Shown in pieces: positions 12,576 through 22,680 of a stretch of DNA of 64,000 nucleotides. The stretch comes from Mytilus californianus. Taxonomy: Eukaryota > Mollusca > Bivalvia > Mytilida > Mytilidae. The translations under genes and the position numbers were made by a program. Below the pieces are notes generated by a model. The model was given only the letters and a program-made list of their open reading frames with translations. It was not told the DNA's origin and searched no databases. How positions within the stretch are numbered: position 1 is the first letter of the stretch; every line of letters begins with the position of its first letter. The stretch lies in assembly GCF_021869535.1 (NCBI RefSeq), contig NW_026262668.1, positions 15,484,348-15,548,347 of the forward strand. Reading direction: 5' to 3'.

Positions 12576-13765
12576 ATATCGAGTTGGGCATAAAATGTAC
12601 GTCAGTACGTTGAGCTAAGGGATGAATATTCTAATGGGGATAACTTCCTTATGACTGCTTCCATAACTGTTTTTAAATGATAAAATTAATATATTTCTTT
12701 AGGTAGGGTTGGATTATGTACATAAGAATAAGGACGGGTGTTTTAAAAAATCTCAAGCAGTCGCACTTACTTTGTCAGTTCAAAGATGCAGGGATTAAGT
12801 TAGCCCATAACACGTTTAAATGACGTGAGAAATCAGAGTATAGTAAAAGAGTATTTCTGGTAATGGAAATGATATGGATCAACCGTAATATTATAACTTG
12901 TGCCTTGTAGTTTGCTTCATCTTTACTTTATTTCCATCACTTTTAAATATTCTTGTTTTGTTAACCTTTATCTTTATAATTGGTAAATGTAGCTTTCCCA
13001 AATGTACGACCCCAAGCCCAAAAGAAAAATCCCCACTAGCTTTAAAGACGTTTAAACGGTTTTCTAAACATATGAGGACATAAAAAGAAGCAAAAAAGGA
13101 GCTAATGTCCGGTTATAAAAAGTTAACTAGAAGTGCTTCCTTCAATAAAAAGAGCTGGGTTTTCCACTGATATATATTTTCCGGGTTTTAAAATAACACA
13201 GATGCATGGAATATATATTGAAATGAGTGGTCCTTGATTGTATTTCATCGAAGGACGGGCTATATATAAGGAAGTAATAATAGTATCAATTGATCGCCGG
13301 AATTTCTCCATTATTTTTTCCCCGTGTTGATGTGTTGGTGATATGAAGGTAAAGCAATACAGACGGTAAGGGGTGTAGTTTGCATATTGGTCCCGGCGGA
13401 TTTTTCAAATATGAAAGTTATTGTGCAATAAAATTCATTTTTTGACAGCTGATGACCAATTTTAAAGCCTTCAAAATGGGCTTATATGAACAGCAAGATT
13501 GTTTTTCCATGTTGTATGGGCTATTTTTTGTTTGACAGTCTGTATTTTCATATCCAGACCGGCCATTGGTCTAGAAATTATTATAATGTATACAAACACT
13601 TTTTTCACGACAAATTTTTGACGCAATTTTACGAAAACATGAGACAAAAGACATATGTGCGGATCAAGCATTTAATGTTAGGGCTTCTCAGAGAATTGGG
13701 AATAAGAGGACCTTAATTTGACACAATGTTGGCTGTAATTTTACATTTTATACATTATGAACAGC
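12576..13765. other. Intergenic, nothing recognised
   Basis: Only short random frames; no supported feature. Confidence 0.5.
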
Positions 13766-13910
13766 GGCGGATCCAGAGGGAGGGTTCCGGGGGTTGGAAC
13801 CCCCCTTTTTTTCTGACGATCAATGCATTTGAATGGGACATATGGTTGGAACCCCCCCCCCTTTTATCCTGGGTTGGGAACCCCCTCTTTTGAAAAGGGC
13901 TGGATCCGCC
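13766..13910. mobile_element. GGCGGATCCAG-ended MITE
   Basis: Exact inverted 11-mers GGCGGATCCAG (13766-13776) and CTGGATCCGCC (13900-13910). Repeated GGTTGGAACCCCC blocks lie inside. No coding capacity. Confidence 0.8.
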
Positions 13911-16235
13911 CCTGGTGAATTACGCCTGCTCTATAGGATTTATGGATGTTGATATATAACTTCGTTCCTTTAAATAACTTGGATATGATACATTTGTCCA
14001 TTTTATCTCGTAGAAACAGGTCACTAAAGTTTTCTTGGAAATCCGGATATGAAGTAGTATACATATTCAACAAGCCCCCTTGGATAGTTTTTTTAAAATA
14101 AATTCACAACTTGAAGGCTTTTTTGTTTCGTTACGATGCTGTCTCATTGACATGTACACTTCATCCCCTTTTATTCATACTTCATATTTCATTGATAAAA
14201 TTAATTTTAGAATTTAATTGTTAATCCTCGAGTTTAGCCTCGCCATTCGTGGAAAATATTGATAAAGAATATCCGGGTATTTGTTGTTTTCTTCCATGCA
14301 GGAATTAGGTTTATGTGTGCAATGTTTCAATGTTCCATGGCAAATGGTTTTCAAAATCAAAATTGTTTCTATCATAAAATAAAAGTTACTTTGCAGTTCA
14401 TCAAAATTCATTACCCTCCTTTTCCAGTTATCGTATTTTTCCTGCGCTTCATCATGTTAATAGTTTACATACATGTATATAATGACCTCAGTTTTAAAAA
14501 AAAACATGATAAAGTGTCACGGTCTCGGACAATTTCAAGCTGATTATGACGTCAACAGTCTGTTTTCATATCTAAATAGTTACCGTCAGTATAGTATTGA
14601 TCATACGTATCGATTTTATATTACAGTAATCAAGATACAGTATTTGTTGACAAACAAATATCTATGTATCAGCGGAGGCGGTGGAACATGGGAGTGAGAC
14701 AGATTCTGTTGTGTAGGCGAACTTCACCCTGATCGCTAGGATTGAAAAAGTTAAGTTCATGTCGTTACTTAGAACACGTAGAAGTACTTACGTGTCCTTA
14801 TAACTTCTGTCCAATTAGTAAATCAATTTATCGATGACCTTTTCCCTTGCCTTCAGGGCTATTTTGTTGCGTAACTGGAATTTATATGTGTGTATTCCCA
14901 TTGTCAATCAATCAATCGCTGAAGTTGTCTTTGTGTCACCTAAATTGTGACCTTTGTGCGATTGGAATTACCTTGTCACTATATTAATCCACAACACAAA
15001 TTCTGTTTTTAGTATTTTGCATTCAAATCGAAGACTTTTTGCTGGTAATACAACAGATAGCGTATATTAATAAACAAACATTCACTTTCCTGATGATTTT
15101 TTTTCTAAGTCATGAAACTATTCTTTCAAATTGTTTTTTTTTTCACTTAGAAAAATGTTGACCTTTTATTCGTTTTGACATTTAAGATTATCTGTATTTT
15201 TGCAGGTTTTGACATTTTTCTATAAAGATTAGCAGTTTACAAGAAATTTTTTCTGTAGGTCAGTGTAATTTTTTTCCAAAGTCGTGAGTAATAGACTTCA
15301 TAAGTTCTGTTGCTGATGTTTTATGTCTTGCAATTGCAAAGTATGTTTATGTGTAATATTAAAGTTCACCAAATACATGTACATGTATCAATAAATTAGT
15401 GCTACACTGAATGTGTTTTGTATATTATTTGAGTACATGTATTTCATTGTTTTCAAATGAAGGCTTTGATAACTTGTCTATTTTTGGATGGCCATAGTAA
15501 GTGTTTTGAGTTGGACAAGTTTGAACTTATTCGTTCAAGGCTATTGCTTTCATCAATTCAATTGTTAATTTAGCGTCGATCCACAGCTGACTGGTAATGC
15601 AGAGCAAAGGTCGTCGAGGTCACAAGTGTCAGGACCATAAAGATGTCAATAGCCAATAGCCAAGGGCAAACAATGTTTTTGTGAAATAGCTGAGAAAATC
15701 ACCACCCATGAAACAGCATCACTTAAATTATCAATTTGATAAAATGGTAGTTCTTTGAGCTCGGTCAAGTGCAAAAAGGTACTATTGTTTTAGCGCATTG
15801 TGTTCATGACCATCAATGTAGGTCAAACATATCAGACACATGTCATATAGTGTTCAAATTTCGATACTAAATGATAATTTAAAATTATGATTCAATCAAG
15901 ATTAAGACCCAACTGCATTAAGCGTTGCTTTTACATGTAACATTGTTTTTTTAACCATGAAATTTGGTTAACAGTCAATTGATGAATTAACCAACAACTA
16001 TTGCTTTCGTTTGTTCTCAAAGAGGATAATGCTAAATATGCTTAATGGTTGTCTATGTATTTCACTGCTGCATAATCGGTTGGATAAAACTATTCAATAA
16101 TCCCACTCTGGTATGCAGTAATGACGATTTGCAGTGTTCTCAGATGAATATTGTGTTTTACGGCTTAATAAGCATTAAATAATACATAACATATTTTGAT
16201 AAATAATAAGAAAAAGTAAAATTATTTTTAAATAT
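13911..16235. other. AT-rich intergenic DNA downstream of the IER5-like gene
   Basis: No exon, RNA gene or element is supported. This stretch lies beyond the 3' end of the minus-strand IER5-like transcript. Confidence 0.5.
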
Positions 16236-16246
16236 TTTATTTTATT
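16236..16246 (-). terminator. Overlapping poly(A) signals of the IER5-like gene
   Basis: Two AATAAA hexamers read on the minus strand at 16246-16241 and 16241-16236, about 560 nt past the stop codon and about 45 nt past an AU-rich element. Another AATAAA at 16540-16535 could serve a shorter transcript. The assignment rests on motif and position only. Confidence 0.55.
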
Positions 16247-16290
16247 ATTTTTATAGGATTTTTTTTTAACTTTTTTTTCTCATCATATTC

Positions 16291-16307
16291 ATAAATAAAT
16301 AAATATT
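16291..16307 (-). promoter_or_regulatory. AU-rich mRNA-decay element in the IER5-like 3'UTR
   Basis: On the minus strand this reads AATATTTATTTATTTAT, which has overlapping ATTTA pentamers and a TTATTTATT nonamer. That is the classic class II AU-rich element of short-lived mRNAs. It lies just upstream of the poly(A) signals. AT-rich DNA makes chance matches common, but the position and the gene type fit. Confidence 0.6.
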
Positions 16308-16807
16308 CTATCTACATACAATAAACATTCATAACATATAAATACAGTCTTAGTTCATACACAAAAAATCTGTCCACACTCTCTCATTTGCATATGGATA
16401 TGATTAAATTATGATTCACAATCAGTGACACAATGACATGTAAAATTTTGACACGGTTCGCTGATTCATACGTTCATGAACAATGCACTCTCATCCAACA
16501 AAGACATTTTCCCGATCCATACTCAAGTCAATTATTTATTCTCATTCACTCATTATTTGATTAAAAGTTTGTATTGTTCGATTTGTAAAGGCAGTGTTGT
16601 TATTGATCTCCCATTTAACCGTTAAAGTGTCACCAAAAATCAATCGATAAAGCGGTGTGTACTTGTGTACTACCATCTTGGGTAAACAATTTATTTATCT
16701 GGATTAAATCCAAAGTTAAGTCCGGTCAATCCTATTTTTAAATCTTTGGCAAGGATGGACGAAATGAGCGATTTGTTTTGCAACCAATAAAGCACTGACC
16801 ATGATTA

Positions 16808-17743
16808 TCATACCGTTAATGCTATCGGAGTTGGCATGGTTACCGAGTCCACAACGTTCGAACCACAATAAATATTTCCTTTGTCACTAAGTCCGTGATA
16901 TCCACTTATTGATTTTGTTGTATTTAAATTAGTGTAGAACACTTCGTCGTTTTCTTCATCACTATCTTCATCGTCCGCTTCGTCGTCTGCATCATCGTTT
17001 GAAGTTCGAGACATTTCTGCACAAAGACCACCTAAACTTGTATTAAATACATTTACTAAAGTTGTCATTTGAGCACAGTCTGTTTGCATATCTTCTGCAT
17101 CTTCGTTAAAGTCAGAAAGTTTTTCATCACATTCCAAACGCCGTTTTTTAATAACGATCACATCATGATCATCCTCTGTTTGTGATTGATCATGATCATG
17201 CCTGCGTTTACTAGCGCACCTAGAACAGTTGCTGACGTAATCGTTGACCTCGTTTGAATCAGTACATTGACTTTCAGAGAGAACATGTCCATTGTGATGC
17301 GTATATGTCAGTTCACATTTTTCCGTTGTTTTATCACAATGAGGATTGTCTGAAACATTTTCATTGTCCAGTTTAGAACATTTTGGCGGTGCATTTTCTT
17401 TGTCTTCTTGACATGGTCTGTTGACTCTATAATCAGTTTCTAATCGCGACCTTTTTACCGCTAGACTATTGTGTGTACTCGACTGTAAACTACTAGTATT
17501 TGAAACAGAAGAATTTTGATTACTTATCTGCTGATTTGAAAGTCCAATTTTAGATTCCGAATTCTGTTGTGCCTTCTTTGCAAGCATTGTTTGTAAATTT
17601 TCCATCATATAGGCACTCCGTGCTTTATGCAATACACTAGCTACGAGTAAGTTTTTATGTAAGTTTATCCCTCCACGTTTCTGCCTTGATGCTGCAATTT
17701 TTCCCAATGAAAGTGCAATCAGTCTCTGATATTCTGTAGCCAT
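16808..17743 (-). CDS. IER5: IER5-family immediate-early response protein
   Basis: A 311-residue protein in one uninterrupted exon; vertebrate IER2/IER5 genes are also intronless. Residues 7-46 hold the family's N-terminal domain, including LGKIAASRQKRGGINLHKN, and are very close to vertebrate IER5/IER5L. Residues 215-240 (DAEDMQTD...LVNVFNTSLGGL) match the second conserved IER5 block. Basic, NLS-like motifs lie at 97-100 (KRSR) and 199-202 (KKRR), and an acidic run covers 249-268. The middle is polar and low in complexity. Family knowledge: IER5 is a nuclear, stress- and growth-induced cofactor that links PP2A to HSF1. The same role here is inferred. The start at 17743 is supported because the conserved domain begins at residue 7. 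Whether it is closer to IER5 or IER5L cannot be decided by eye. Confidence 0.9.
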   Translation of the reverse strand: MATEYQRLIALSLGKIAASRQKRGGINLHKNLLVASVLHKARSAYMMENLQTMLAKKAQQNSESKIGLSNQQISNQNSSVSNTSSLQSSTHNSLAVKRSRLETDYRVNRPCQEDKENAPPKCSKLDNENVSDNPHCDKTTEKCELTYTHHNGHVLSESQCTDSNEVNDYVSNCSRCASKRRHDHDQSQTEDDHDVIVIKKRRLECDEKLSDFNEDAEDMQTDCAQMTTLVNVFNTSLGGLCAEMSRTSNDDADDEADDEDSDEENDEVFYTNLNTTKSISGYHGLSDKGNIYCGSNVVDSVTMPTPIALTV

Positions 17744-17767
17744 TATATTCCTTCCGAACAGACTTTC

Positions 17768-17781
17768 CTAAAAGTAAACAA
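17768..17781 (-). other. Possible 3' splice site in the IER5-like 5'UTR
   Basis: The minus strand reads TTGTTTACTTTTAG just upstream of the start codon, a plausible acceptor. If used, the gene would have a 5'UTR intron with its promoter further upstream. No matching donor was chosen, so this is only a possibility. Confidence 0.25.
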
Positions 17782-17917
17782 TAAGTCCTAGTAATTAATA
17801 CAATATTTGATCACTGTTTGATAGCGATGTGATCTACACGCGTATAGCGTAGTTAATGAGCAATAACACATACAACATCCTGTTTTGATATCTTAGACTG
17901 CCCTGTCTGCCGGACAA

Positions 17918-18086
17918 CCAATCAAATCTAAGGGAAAATCGTGACGTAGAAATTGTGACCAATCGAAAACTAGGAAACACGCAAGAATTTCCCTAACATG
18001 TGTTCGGCTAAAAATAAGTTGACCTCCAAATAAAGAAAAACAAAAATATCGTCATAGCGCCGAGTTCATTCACTGTAGCTGAGTCA
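17918..18086 (-). promoter_or_regulatory. Candidate IER5-like promoter motifs
   Basis: Two CCAAT boxes (17918-17922 and 17959-17963) flank a CRE-like TGACGT at 17942-17947. An AP-1 consensus TGAGTCA lies at 18080-18086. They sit 175-345 bp upstream of the start codon. The spacing of two CCAAT boxes about 40 bp apart around a CRE-like site is typical of inducible promoters. No CArG box or perfect heat-shock element was seen. Confidence 0.4.
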
Positions 18087-18119
18087 CGCTATGAGGCGTT
18101 GAACAGTGACTTGTCCGAT

Positions 18120-18796
18120 CGGGTTTTTAACCACAGGCCCTCAGAATTTAACAAAGGAAAAAATTCATCCCTAGAAATATGTTACATGAGGATGGTTTAT
18201 TTAAGAAGATCACTTTAAAGAGTTACATATATTCAGATATACAAGGTTACATGAATAATTAGTAATTTATGTAGTGCACAACCCATTCATAAATCATTTC
18301 CTGGAGGAAATACACGTTACAAGTATTTCCTCAGTATGACTGTGATTTTCACACACATACCATCGATTAATCAATCATCATGCGATCATTATAAAACAAT
18401 GTAATTGTTTTCTGTCCTACGCACAAATAACCCCAGGAATAACTAATAATATAACGGTTTATTGGGATTCTAACTGATAAATGATTATCTTACACACACA
18501 TAATTATGTAACGGACTGAATATTAATTATGTAGCGTAGGAAACGAATTGAAAGAAAATAGTGAAATTATTTATGGAAGCATAGATATAATGTAGATGAT
18601 TGAAGTGTGAATATAAGTTCTTTGCTACTTTTGGTTTGATATCCAGGGTTCAATATGTAGGATATTTATATTAATTATGTAATTAAAATAACAGATTGTA
18701 CCGTTAGTAAGGGACAATCATCAGATCAGTTACGATAATAATAAACATGTAACTAGATATATTTTATCTCTTGTTAGAATAATTATTTACTAAAAC
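18120..18796. other. Upstream flank of the IER5-like gene, nothing recognised
   Basis: AT-rich with no supported feature. Confidence 0.4.
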
Positions 18797-18827
18797 CATG
18801 GAAGTAATATTCAATATTACTTCCATG
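18797..18827. repeat. Perfect 31-bp palindrome between 8-bp direct repeats
   Basis: Two 15-bp arms, CATGGAAGTAATATT and its exact complement, are separated by one C. The direct repeat CTAAAACC flanks it at 18790-18797 and 18828-18835. It could be a micro-transposon with an 8-bp target duplication or a templated repair scar. Confidence 0.8.
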
Positions 18828-19044
18828 CTAAAACCGATTATAAGAGCTAACTGCGCTAAACCACCTCGCCTAAATTTTGTATTTAAACGCAAATGCAATG
18901 TCCCTCTTAGTAGTTTTATAAGCGGGTGTCAAATGCTTCGAGAAATGCCGACACGCCTATAGTTTGCGAAGAGGTTTTTAGCGAGATTATTTGCGCATGG
19001 CACATATGATTAATGTTAATATATTTTTCTGTGCATATTTTCAT

Positions 19045-19220
19045 GACCCCCAGTTTGTGGTGGGGTACGTGTTGCTCAGTCCATGTATAATAATTCCATG
19101 CTCAGTCTTAAGTTTTCTATATAGTGTTTTGTGGATGAATTACCTTTTTAAATGATTTGCCAGTTTTTCTTCCAGTTGTGAGTTATTTGTGTGTTTTCTG
19201 TATCAAATCAAACTCTTTTT
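19045..19220 (+). repeat. Family C retroelement-tail fragment
   Basis: CCCCAGTTTGTGGTGGGGT, GTGTTGCTCAGT, TTTTCTATATAGTGTTTTGT and following blocks appear in the same order as in the better copy at 27560. Both ends are decayed. Confidence 0.5.
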
Positions 19221-19869
19221 CACGATAAAAGTTTTTTTTGCATGAAATATATAACTAAATTAAGTCGCAAAGCTAATACATCAGTTTTAGTTATTATAAT
19301 CAGAAACATAAAATATTTTACTGTAAAAATAAACATTCCTAAAAATAACTTACCATAATTAGTTTTTCCATTTCGAAGTTATTTGACAAATGGGTAATTT
19401 ATTGAATACAACGGTTTTTATAAAATTTATCTGTTATAACTGGATTTTTCCAGTAACACGATATATCTAATTTTAACGGTCTAAAAATAGAACATAGTAA
19501 AACCCAAATATAGATCTAGAAACTGCTAGTAATCATTTTTTGGGGGTCAATTGTGTAAGGTTTTTCACTATTTATGCAATATACAAAAATGCGCAAGAAT
19601 AATCATGTGCATTAGCTCTGTCAAATAAGCAACATACAAAATTTGTGTTAGATTAATCATGTTAGTTGTTAAATTGAAATATTTAATGCAATTTTGGTAC
19701 TGTAATTAGACCACCTTTCATCTAAATTGTTAATTATATACACATGAAAGACAGTAATTAGATTGATATCGATTCCTAAATTGAATTTGACCTTAGACCT
19801 TACTGTAATTATAAACGTTATTCTAAGTCTCAGTTACCCTTCACATTAAACAGATAACAAAAAAGGAGG

Positions 19870-20898
19870 GAAAAAACATTCCCTTTTCCCGTTGAATTTG
19901 ATCACGACAAGAAAAAAAATCATAATATGACATTTAACTTCAACGGAAACAAAATTTCTTGTGAAGAAAATTTTAAACTTCTGGGAGTTACCATATATAT
20001 ATTTGGACTAAAACTTTAACATGCATAATATCTGAAATGTCTAAAGAGGCATTAAGACTATTGAATATTCTAAAACAGATGGCCAAATACTTAAAAAGGG
20101 TAGGTAGATTAACATCATCAGAGACATATAATGTATTATATGTCTCTGACATCATATTATTCATTCATTCTCTCAAATTTTAACTATTGTCCAATACTTT
20201 GGGACTAGATTATAACGAAAAAAGATATTTCAAAATGGGGAACAAATCAAGAAGGAGCTCTTAGATTCGTCTATGATAGTTCTTTAAATAAAACTGCTAG
20301 AAAAATCAAAATAACCTTTTTAAAAAAATTTGGAGAGTATAAAGTATTGCGACAGAAACATTGGAAATAATTCATTTAAAAAGTCCAAGTTATCTGCTTG
20401 AGATAATTGATATCAAAATTCAGATCTATCATAATAGATCAAAGGACATCATATAGCAGCTCTCCCGAGAGTCAGAACAGTCATGTATATATGGTTTGAA
20501 ATCGTTTCGTTTTAAAGCTGCAAAATATGGAATGAGCTGCCTATACCCACTGTAGCATGGACACATCTTTTGACCGATTAAACAACGTCACATGCCGGTG
20601 CGGTGCATGCATAAAGTGCTGTAATGCTCTAATGCTTGTGCTTTTTATTTTTTATTTTATTTGACTGCTTGATGTGTGTAGCTTTTTTGTTTCTATATTT
20701 ATTATTTGCCGTGTTTAATATTCTTACTTATGCTTTGTTTTAAGATATACTTTATTTTGCAAGCATTTTTTCCTTAAATATGACTGAAACTATGCTTTTA
20801 ACTATTATACTTGTCATTTATATTATCTTATACCATGCATCATATGTTTAAAATTGTGTTGTTTTCATGATCTACTTTTGTATATGTGTGTATATGTA
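19870..20898 (+). pseudogene. Dead LINE: C-terminal RT region and 3'UTR
   Basis: Broken frames still read FKLLGVTI, LLNILKQMAKYLKRVGRLTS and SETYNVLY. These align with GVTLDYRFKF, LNVLKRIGRYLNRLGRLT and following of the LINE at 35.9 kb. Near 20590 a Cys-rich end, NVTCRCGACIK, matches that LINE's final CQCNACK motif. Several stops and frameshifts and a snap-back insertion (20118-20149) make it non-functional, and it is 5'-truncated. Its 3'UTR is cut by the Tc1 element at 20901 and appears to resume at 22538, ending in a TTGAATTTGAAC tail near 22606. Confidence 0.75.
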
Positions 20899-20900
20899 TA

Positions 20901-22537
20901 CAGACCGCCAAAAGTTAAGCACCACCTAAATATAACTCAATATTTTTTTTAACTATTGCGAAAAAAATATTTATGTTTGGTGTTATGAATTGCCTATAGC
21001 ATACACTAAGAAAATTCATTACGACCAAAAAAATTAAACTCCGAAATACCCGCAAGGCAACCTTTTATTAAAGGTCATCTGCACTTTTACAAATACACTG
21101 TTTCGATGCCTTTAAATCATCTTCCTACTGTCCCGCGTACAGGTGAACTTTGACCTTCACCAAGTCACTGTGAAATATGGCAAGCGGTAAGTTATCTGTG
21201 ACTGAACGTTGACAAGCAATTGACATGTCAAATGCCGGCAGGAGCACTAGGAGCATTGGTAACCATTTCAATGTTAATCGCACCGTCATTGTCAGATTTT
21301 TACAACGTCATATTGACACAGTAACTGTAAATGATGGACCAAGGTCCGGAAGACCCCGTTTAACTACCTATCGTGATGACAGACTACTTATTGGTCGTGC
21401 TAAAGCCAACCCATTTACTCCTGCCCCATAGCTTAGACACCACTGGCCTCCAGGTGGTCGTGTTAGTGTTCGAACATTGGTCCGTCGACTTCATAGAGGC
21501 TACCTAAGAGCATATCGTGTTGTCAAAAGACGTGCCCTAACAGCCAGGCACCGTACAATCAGGTTTCAAAGGGCTAATGACCATCGACGATGGAACGTTG
21601 CGAACCTGACAAAATATTCATTGGTCAGATGAGAGTTGGTTTCTGTTACGACCAATAGACGGCAGAATACGAGTTTGGCGGGGAAATAAAACTGCCTATC
21701 ACCAAAACAACAATTGCCCAACGACAGCAATCGTTGATGGTGGTGTTGCAGTATGGGGTTTCTTCTCATACTGTTGTAAGCTGGGTATGCATATTTTGCA
21801 GGGTTACATGAACAGACAGACATACAGAGATTTGTTGCTTAGAAACAGTGGAGTCCCTCATTTTGAGAATTCCCAACTTGCGTCAAGACCCTCGTACATG
21901 GACGACAACGCTAGACACACAGGGCAAGGATTGTAACCGATTACAAAGACCAAGAAGCCATTGACACTATCTTTTGGCCTTCCATGTCTCCAGACCTGAA
22001 CCCTATCGAACATGTCTGGGATGCCATTGGCAGAAATCTCAATCGCAGAGATCCACCTTTGCAAAATCTTGGCGATTTAAGAGGGGCAATTGTTGATGAA
22101 TGGAATAAATTTGCTCAACTAAAGTTCAGAAGGCTTGTACAGAGTATTAGACGCCGTGTTATGGAACTGTACCGGAAGAGAGGTGGTTACACATCCTACT
22201 GACTTAAATTTTGACATTAAATTTGCCGAACATACCAAAGATTATTTGTAGAGACTTTAATGATTTTGGGTGATTAATTGTTGCAGAAAAAATAAAATCA
22301 AAGTAAAACTTAAATTCCGTTTCTGATTTGTGTAATTTTCACTACTACTATGAACGCAAAATTCAAATGCATAGAACCTGCATCAGTGACCAAACTTAAG
22401 TTTATGGTTTGTTTATGGCATATGTTAGCAAAATTGCTACATGAATGTTTTCTCTTTTTCAAGGATTAACTGGTTTTTTCAAATGAAAAAAATTTCGATG
22501 CAACAAAGATAGGTGGTGCTTAACTTTTGGCGGACTG
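20901..22537 (+). mobile_element. Tc1/mariner DD34E transposon, 1637 bp
   Basis: 28-bp terminal inverted repeats begin CAG(A/T)CCGCCAAAAGTTAAGC and differ at a single position. The element is flanked by TA on both sides (20899-20900 and 22538-22539), the Tc1/mariner target. It contains one decayed transposase. It interrupts the 3'UTR of the LINE fragment starting at 19870. The ends are intact, so it could still be moved by a related transposase. Confidence 0.92.
21177..22202 (+). pseudogene. Tc1-like transposase, inactivated
   Basis: The 1026-nt span corresponds to about 341 codons, the usual Tc1 length. An N-terminal helix-turn-helix part includes GRSTRSIGNHFNVNRTV. The catalytic triad can be located: D in HWSDESW (codon 21628), D in DDNARH (21904) and E in DLNPIEHVWD (22008), with the DD34E spacing once the frame break is allowed for. 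In-frame stops at 21210 (TGA, consistent with CGA decay) and 21429 (TAG), plus frame breaks near 21605 and near 21920, inactivate it. The protein is readable in pieces almost throughout, so decay is recent to moderate. Confidence 0.88.
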
Positions 22538-22611
22538 TATATATTGTTATTTAGTCTGAAAAGCTCTGTTTATGTAGTCTGTTTACTGAATATCGAATTG
22601 AATTTGAACAT

Positions 22612-22680
22612 GAATAAAAATAAAGAGATGTGGTATGATATCCAATGAGGCAACTATCCACCAAAGTTCAAATAAGGTGG
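22612..22680 (-). repeat. Family A 3'-end fragment
   Basis: GATGTGGTATGATATCCAAT, GAGGCAACTATCCACCAAAG and TTCAAATAAG are the reverse complement of the family A right end. It directly follows the LINE tail. Confidence 0.65.

Noticed and set aside
20901..22537. Active Tc1 transposase
   Set aside because: In-frame stops at 21210 and 21429 and at least two frame breaks; only the ends look functional.
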